NCBI GenBank assembly: GCA_947452905.1
Contig: CANGEP010000003.1
Span: forward strand, 1-64,000
Reading direction: 5' to 3'
Origin: Bacteroidota bacterium
GTDB lineage: Bacteria > Bacteroidota > Bacteroidia > Chitinophagales > Chitinophagaceae
DNA length: 64,000 bases
The notes under the pieces are model-generated. The model had not been told where the DNA came from, ran no database searches, and saw only the letters and a list, made by a program, of their open reading frames with translations. Positions 59,448 through 64,000 of the stretch are shown piece after piece (the first letter of the stretch is position 1; the number at the start of each line of letters is the position of its first letter). Position numbers and translations under genes: made by a program.

Positions 59448-60002
59448 GTGAAAAAAATACAAATTATTAGTTGGCTTCTTATATTATTTGCCGCCTCAAG
59501 TTCATTTGCACAAGGTGGTAAGTTGTTGGCGCTAAAAGATCGTGGGGTTATTGTTAAATCCTTCACCAAGGGTGATTATATTAATTTTCAATTTTCGAAT
59601 CACCAATGGATTACGGGATATGTTAACGAGATTAAAGATGACTCTGTTCATATTCATCAATTTGCACTACAAACTATAATGACGGGATATGGTACTATGG
59701 GACAAGACACATTACAGTTGGGAAACTTTACATTTCACAAATCTGAAATTTTAGCTTTTGCGCACGAGAGAGGACATTATAATAGTGTATTTAGCAACGG
59801 TGCTTTTTTAATGACCGCAGGCGCAGGCTACTCTTTATTAAACATCACCAACTCGCTGCTTAAAAACGATATTGTTTTTAGTGCTACTAATATTACCAAA
59901 ATAGGTGCAGGGGTGGCTACTTGGTTTTTAGGAAAACTTCAACACAAAGCGCATCCTAATTATAGACCTATTGGTAAACGATTTAGCGTCGAAATTATTT
60001 AA
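59448..60002 (+). CDS. Exported protein of unknown function
   Basis: A 184-residue protein from a GTG start with a clear signal peptide (IISWLLILFAASSSFAQ). After it comes a short beta-rich region, DRGVIVKSFTKGDYINF and QWITGYVNEIKDDSVHIH, that looks like a small barrel, then two weakly hydrophobic helical stretches (FLMTAGAGYSLLNI, IVFSATNITKIGAGVATWFLG). I do not recognise a named family. It lies between the LysE exporter and mtgA on the same strand. Possibly envelope-associated. Confidence 0.75.
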   Translation: MKKIQIISWLLILFAASSSFAQGGKLLALKDRGVIVKSFTKGDYINFQFSNHQWITGYVNEIKDDSVHIHQFALQTIMTGYGTMGQDTLQLGNFTFHKSEILAFAHERGHYNSVFSNGAFLMTAGAGYSLLNITNSLLKNDIVFSATNITKIGAGVATWFLGKLQHKAHPNYRPIGKRFSVEII

Positions 60003-60013
60003 CCAGTTTTTTT

Positions 60014-60709
60014 GTGATAAAAAAATTTAAACGTTTTGTTTTTTATTTGTTCTTGGGCTCTTCCCTGTATTTACTAGTTTTAAAATTTGTTAATCCGCCA
60101 ATCACGATTACTCAATTAACCAATGCTTTTGGGTTGGGTTTACAAAGAGATTATATAGCCTGGGAAGACATGTCTTATAATATAAAGCTTGCCGCCATTG
60201 CAAGCGAGGATCAAAGTTTTACCGATCATAGTGGATTTGATTGGGATGCCATGGAAAAAAGTTTACACCCCAAAAAGAAAAAAAAGAAATCAAAAATTCC
60301 ACTTGGGGGTGGGGCCAGTACCATTACTCAACAAACAGCAAAAAATGTTTTTTTGTGGCAAGGAGGAAGTTGGGATAAATACATTCGTAAAATTCCTGAA
60401 TTTTATTTTACTTTTTTAATTGAATGGGTTTGGGGTAAAAAAAGAATTTTAGAAGTATACTTAAATGTAATTGAAACCGGACCCGGTTGTTTTGGTGTAG
60501 AAGCTGCTGCACAACATTATTTTCATAAACCGGCCAAAAATTTAACTAGGGCCGAAGCAGCCATGATTGTTGCGGGTTTTCCCAATCCAAAAAAATTTAC
60601 AGCAGTGCCATTAACTAAAAGAGTGGCTTGGCGTTATTTGCAAATTTTACACGAAATGAACAACTTAGAGGGAGATGATGATATCGGTGAACTACTAAAA
60701 AGAAAATAA
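60014..60709 (+). CDS. mtgA: Monofunctional peptidoglycan glycosyltransferase
   Basis: A 231-residue GT51 enzyme polymerising lipid II into glycan strands at the inner membrane. One N-terminal TM helix (FYLFLGSSLYLLVLKF) precedes the catalytic Glu in ASEDQSFTDHSGFDWDA, GGASTITQQTAKNVFLW, KKRILEVYLNVIETGPG and AAQHYFHKPAKNLTRAEAAMI. A lysine-rich insert (PKKKKKKSKIPLGG) lies between the first two motifs. Start is GTG. Its stop abuts the convergent NadR-like gene. Confidence 0.95.
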   Translation: MIKKFKRFVFYLFLGSSLYLLVLKFVNPPITITQLTNAFGLGLQRDYIAWEDMSYNIKLAAIASEDQSFTDHSGFDWDAMEKSLHPKKKKKKSKIPLGGGASTITQQTAKNVFLWQGGSWDKYIRKIPEFYFTFLIEWVWGKKRILEVYLNVIETGPGCFGVEAAAQHYFHKPAKNLTRAEAAMIVAGFPNPKKFTAVPLTKRVAWRYLQILHEMNNLEGDDDIGELLKRK

Positions 60710-61240
60710 TTACTGCTTTATTAACAAATCAATTTGACTAATCGCATTTTTGGTTCTTTGATCTCCCTTGCCTGATACTATAGCCCAGGGTGTATTTTGA
60801 TTCATTAAAAGATCCTTATAAATCATAAACAACTCTTGTCTTGGTTTTTCATCTGGATATTCTCTCATTTCGTCTTTGGTCCAAGGAAGATCTATGTCAC
60901 AAAGCAAATACAAATCGTATTGTCTTTTATTTATTTGTTCTAAAATAAAAGAGTGGCAGTTATTAAACACATATTCACACCAAACTTTCATCACATACAT
61001 ATCGGTATCAATTATTAACAAGTCGGCTGCTTTTTGCACATAATTGTCTTCTTCTTGTAGTTGACCCTTGGCTATGGTTAATAAATTATCATAGGTATAG
61101 TTGGTTCCGTTTTCGTTTAAATATTGTCGAGCATACTCGGGACACCATTCTGTATTGTAATGTTTTGCTAATGCCTCGCAAAGAGTCGATTTTCCGGTTG
61201 ACTCTGGGCCTAGTACAACTATTTTTTGAGGCTTATGCAT
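60710..61240 (-). CDS. NadR-like ATP-binding kinase (nicotinamide riboside salvage)
   Basis: A 176-residue P-loop protein resembling the C-terminal ribosylnicotinamide kinase domain of NadR. Walker A is GPESTGKSTLCEALA, followed by CPEYARQYL, the LLIIDTDMYVMKVW segment and YLLCDIDLPW. It should phosphorylate nicotinamide riboside to NMN. The start at ATG 61240 overlaps the pnuC stop by 8 bases, which strongly links transport to phosphorylation. A longer frame upstream would run into pnuC and is rejected. Confidence 0.88.
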   Translation of the reverse strand: MHKPQKIVVLGPESTGKSTLCEALAKHYNTEWCPEYARQYLNENGTNYTYDNLLTIAKGQLQEEDNYVQKAADLLIIDTDMYVMKVWCEYVFNNCHSFILEQINKRQYDLYLLCDIDLPWTKDEMREYPDEKPRQELFMIYKDLLMNQNTPWAIVSGKGDQRTKNAISQIDLLIKQ

Positions 61241-61859
61241 TTTGTTGATTTGCTTTTGTTTTCCAAGATTGTAAACCCGCAATAGCAAGTATTAATAAAA
61301 TTAAAAATTGTACACTAGTAAAGGCATATCCTTTTATAAAATAAAGTGGGATGGAAGCTAAATTAGTAAGTATCCACCAATACCAACTTTCTACTTTTTT
61401 CTTTGCCATCAACCACATACCCGTATAGGCAGTAGCACTTGCAAAAGCATCAGCCCAGGGTATAGCTTCGGGTGCAAATGCCGATTTAGCGAGCGTTAAT
61501 CCAAAATAAATAACTATATAAAAGGCAGTAAAAAATAAAAGCTGTTGTTTCCACTGTTTTGAACTGCTTTTGGTTATTTGTAAAAAAGCGGTGTGTTGAT
61601 CTTCTTTTTTCCGGGTCCATAAATACCAACCATATATACTCATGATGGTGTAGTATAAATTTACGCTGGCTTCTCCTAACAAATGTCCTTTATAACTTAG
61701 ATAAACATAAAATGTGGTGTTAATTAGTCCCGTGGGATATACTAATATGTTTTCTTTTCTACTATACCAAACCGATACAATACCCGCTATAACAGCGATT
61801 GCTTCTACCCAACCCGTTTGTAATAATCCCTTAATTATAGATTCAAAAATTTCTTGCAT
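61233..61859 (-). CDS. pnuC: Nicotinamide riboside transporter PnuC
   Basis: A 208-residue seven-TM facilitator. The PnuC core is seen in VIAGIVSVWYSRKENILVYPTG, the conserved LLGEASVNLYYTIMSIYGWYLW with the WxxW-type motif, and WYWWILTNLASIPLYFIKGY near the end. Some family members (PnuT) carry thiamine; the overlapping NadR-like kinase favours nicotinamide riboside. It begins 3 nt after uvrB and shares the transcript. Confidence 0.92.
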   Translation of the reverse strand: MQEIFESIIKGLLQTGWVEAIAVIAGIVSVWYSRKENILVYPTGLINTTFYVYLSYKGHLLGEASVNLYYTIMSIYGWYLWTRKKEDQHTAFLQITKSSSKQWKQQLLFFTAFYIVIYFGLTLAKSAFAPEAIPWADAFASATAYTGMWLMAKKKVESWYWWILTNLASIPLYFIKGYAFTSVQFLILLILAIAGLQSWKTKANQQNA

Positions 61860-61862
61860 AAA

Positions 61863-63902
61863 TTATTTAGCGATTTTCATAGTTTGTAGATGCGCTTCGA
61901 GGCGGAACATTTCGTCTCTTAGTTTAGCGGCCTCCATAAAATCGAGTGCTTTTGCAAATTTATCCATTTGTTTTTTGGTTTGCTGAATTGCTTTTTCAAT
62001 TTGCGGTATCGTGGTATACTTGTCGTCGTTTATTGTTTCAGTCTCTATACCATCGGTTGTTTTTATATTTATATTGTTAAGGGTAAACCCTTTAATATCT
62101 AATACGGAGCCCTGGGCCATTACCTGCTCTATGCTTTTAATGATAGTGGTGGGAATAATATTATTTTCTTTGTTATATTTTATTTGTTTCTCCCTGCGTC
62201 GATTGGTTTCGTCGATGGTTCTCTGCATGCTTTTGGTAATCTGATCCCCATAAAATATGACACGTCCATTTACATTACGTGCAGCTCGACCCGCCGTTTG
62301 TGTAAGAGATTTTTCATTCCTCAAAAAACCCTCTTTATCCGCATCAAGAACCGCTACCAAAGAAACTTCGGGAAGGTCCAATCCCTCTCTTAAAAGGTTT
62401 ACACCCACAAGAACATCAATTACACCTAGCCTAAGCTCGCGTAATATTTCGACACGCTCTAGTGCATCAATATCACTATGTATGTATTTTGATTTTATTT
62501 GGATGCGTTGTAAAAAACGGTCCATCTCTTCGGCCATTTTTTTAGTAAGCGTAGTTACTAAAACACGATCTCCTTTTTCAACCTGCATGGCAATCTCTTC
62601 TAACAAATCATCAATTTGATTTTTAGTTGGGCGCACTTCAATAGGAGGATCTAATAATCCTGTTGGCCTAACCACTTGTTCTACAATTAGGCCGCCGGTT
62701 TTTTCTAGTTCGTATTCACCGGGAGTCGCACTTACAAAAATGGATTGACCAATTATGTTTTCAAACTCATTAAAATTAAGGGGACGATTATCCATGGCAC
62801 TTGGTAATCGAAAACCATATTCTACTAAATTCATTTTTCTGCTGCGGTCTCCTCCATACATACCACTAATTTGTGGAATGGTTACATGACTTTCGTCTAT
62901 TACACATAAAAAATCTTTGGGGAAATAATCTAATAAACAAAAGGGTCTTGAGCCCGGTGTTCGGCGATCAAAAAAACGAGAATAGTTTTCAATACCCGAA
63001 CAATAGCCAAGTTCTCTTATCATTTCAATATCATATTCGACGCGCTCTTTAATTCTTTGTGCTTCGGTGTTTTTTCCAATTTTTTTAAAGTACTCTACTT
63101 GTAATCTCATTTCGTCTTGTACTTCAATTATAATTTCTTGCAACATTTCCTTGGGCGCTAAATATAAATTAGCGGGAAAAATGGCGGCGTTGTCCATAGA
63201 TTCAATTCTTTTTCCAGATTCAATCTCAATACTATCTATGGCCTCAATTTCATCTCCAAAAAAAGTAATCCTATATCCATAATCCACATAGGGCAAACGA
63301 ATATCAACCGTGTCTCCATTGACCCTAAAGGAGCCCCTATCAAACTCTGTTACTGTTCTATGATATAAACTATTAACAAGCGCGTGTAAAAAAGCTTGTC
63401 TGGCGAGCACCATTCCTTTTTGAATTCTTATAATTCCGTTTTCATATTCGGTAGGATTTCCCATACCATAAATACAACTTACACTTGCTACAATAATAAT
63501 ATCTCTGCGGCCGCTTAATAATTGTGCGGTTGCTTGTAAACGAAGTTTGTCTAATTCTTCATTGATGCTTAAATCTTTTTCGATATAAACACCCGAGGTG
63601 GGCAGGTAGGCCTCTGGTTGATAATAATCGTAATAAGAAACAAAATACCCCACAGCATTATCAGGAAAAAACTGTTTAAACTCGCCATAAAGTTGCGCCA
63701 CTAGTGTTTTGTTGTGGGTTAAAACAAGTGTGGGTCTTTGTGTATTTTGAATCAGATTGGCAATGGTAAATGTTTTACCACTTCCTGTAACACCCAAAAG
63801 GGTTTGATATTGTTCGTTATGTAAAACCCCCTCGGTCAACGCGGCAATTGCAGTAGGTTGATCTCCCGAGGGGGTATAATTAGATTGTAACTGAAAGGGC
63901 AT
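61863..63902 (-). CDS. uvrB: Excinuclease ABC subunit B
   Basis: A 679-residue damage-recognition helicase of nucleotide excision repair. Walker A is LGVTGSGKTFTIAN, the beta-hairpin region is SYYDYYQPEAYLPTSGVYIEKD, the DEAD-like box CVIDESHVTIPQ, then RPTGLLDPPIEVRP, VLVTTLTKKMAEEM, the GVNLLREGLDLPEV motif and QTAGRAARN. A C-terminal UVR motif (DKFAKALDFMEAAKLRDEM) for UvrC binding is present. The TTG at 63908 lies inside the -7 box, so the ATG at 63902 is the start. Confidence 0.98.
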   Translation of the reverse strand: MPFQLQSNYTPSGDQPTAIAALTEGVLHNEQYQTLLGVTGSGKTFTIANLIQNTQRPTLVLTHNKTLVAQLYGEFKQFFPDNAVGYFVSYYDYYQPEAYLPTSGVYIEKDLSINEELDKLRLQATAQLLSGRRDIIIVASVSCIYGMGNPTEYENGIIRIQKGMVLARQAFLHALVNSLYHRTVTEFDRGSFRVNGDTVDIRLPYVDYGYRITFFGDEIEAIDSIEIESGKRIESMDNAAIFPANLYLAPKEMLQEIIIEVQDEMRLQVEYFKKIGKNTEAQRIKERVEYDIEMIRELGYCSGIENYSRFFDRRTPGSRPFCLLDYFPKDFLCVIDESHVTIPQISGMYGGDRSRKMNLVEYGFRLPSAMDNRPLNFNEFENIIGQSIFVSATPGEYELEKTGGLIVEQVVRPTGLLDPPIEVRPTKNQIDDLLEEIAMQVEKGDRVLVTTLTKKMAEEMDRFLQRIQIKSKYIHSDIDALERVEILRELRLGVIDVLVGVNLLREGLDLPEVSLVAVLDADKEGFLRNEKSLTQTAGRAARNVNGRVIFYGDQITKSMQRTIDETNRRREKQIKYNKENNIIPTTIIKSIEQVMAQGSVLDIKGFTLNNINIKTTDGIETETINDDKYTTIPQIEKAIQQTKKQMDKFAKALDFMEAAKLRDEMFRLEAHLQTMKIAK

Positions 63903-63905
63903 ACG

Positions 63906-63913
63906 CAAATTTA
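63906..63913 (-). promoter_or_regulatory. -7 promoter box TAAATTTG for uvrB, 3 nt from ATG
   Basis: An exact minus-strand match; predicts a leaderless uvrB-pnuC-nadR mRNA. Confidence 0.55.
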
Positions 63914-63917
63914 CATG

Positions 63918-64000
63918 CTATAAAGCATCTAAATACGAAGAAAGTTTTTCAATACTATTAGCTACTTCCTTTATTTGCGAGGTCGCTTCTTTCCAATTCT
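63918..64000 (-). CDS. C-terminal fragment of an unidentified protein (cut by window edge)
   Basis: An open frame entering from the right edge and ending at a TAG (63918-63920). The 27 visible residues include NWKEATSQIKEVANSIEKL and end LDAL, an amphipathic charged helix. Too short to assign. The distance and -7 box suggest it is transcribed separately from uvrB. Confidence 0.5.
   Translation of the reverse strand, partial: NWKEATSQIKEVANSIEKLSSYLDAL

Overview
The window is a low-GC, densely packed stretch of a Bacteroidota chromosome, most likely Chitinophagaceae or a close relative. The basis is fourfold. At many starts there is a TAnnTTTG (-7) promoter box in place of sigma70 elements, and Shine-Dalgarno sequences are absent. 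Bacteroidota-typical families are present (DUF4290, TlpA-like thioredoxins, bacterial GH3 proteins, an Asp-type MurA). Lipoproteins carry SxxC-type lipoboxes. The genus cannot be fixed from sequence alone. No tRNA, rRNA, CRISPR array, prophage or intact insertion sequence was seen.

Layout. 1-2.7 kb: the 5' part of rplM with its leader, an amidohydrolase, a lipoprotein glycerophosphodiesterase and a possible 27-residue membrane microprotein. 2.7-5.9 kb: four tandem paralogues starting MEVHHH, a one-TM family I cannot assign to a function. 6-10 kb: recO, pheS, a DUF4290 protein with a Gly/Arg/Asn-rich tail, and murA with Asp in place of the catalytic Cys. 10-13.7 kb: an O-acyltransferase, an HxlR regulator, a repeat-dense intergenic patch with an exact 83-bp tandem duplication, and an S10 peptidase. 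13.7-19.2 kb: gmk, an SDR, an AbgB-like M20 hydrolase, lysS, a pseudouridine synthase, and a 430-bp gap holding a candidate structured RNA. 19.2-24.9 kb: an LpxD-like acyltransferase, an epimerase, SCO, a MerC-like protein, cysS and an EEP phosphatase. 24.9-31.8 kb: a pseudo-rhomboid/rhomboid pair, rlmD, a TlpA-like protein, glpD and metF.

31.9-43.2 kb: lptB, GH3 and fabG on the plus strand, adk, lipoprotein msrB, a glycosyltransferase, mnmH, a PlsC-like acyltransferase, an OmpA lipoprotein, pcrA and an Nfu protein. 43.2-51.6 kb: a kinase/aminotransferase fusion (hydroxylysine-kinase/phospholyase type), then a five-gene operon of fatty acid hydroxylase, kdsB, MFS sugar porter, KdnB-like iron dehydrogenase and GH42 beta-galactosidase. 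51.7-64 kb: dnaN, recX, an omega-amidase-type nitrilase, nagA, thiL, an inositol monophosphatase, a second GH3 followed by a LysE exporter, a hypothetical protein, mtgA, a NadR-like kinase with pnuC, uvrB and a C-terminal fragment at the edge.

Functionally this is mostly core genome: translation, DNA repair and replication, envelope and LPS, and cofactor salvage. The less ordinary content is the MEVHHH array, the two GH3 loci, the bifunctional kinase-lyase, the Kdo-associated operon, the repeat patch at 11.8-12.1 kb, and a recurring arrangement in which the -7 box lies only 3-5 nt before the start codon, implying leaderless mRNAs. Where that box overlaps the longest reading frame I used it to choose the start.
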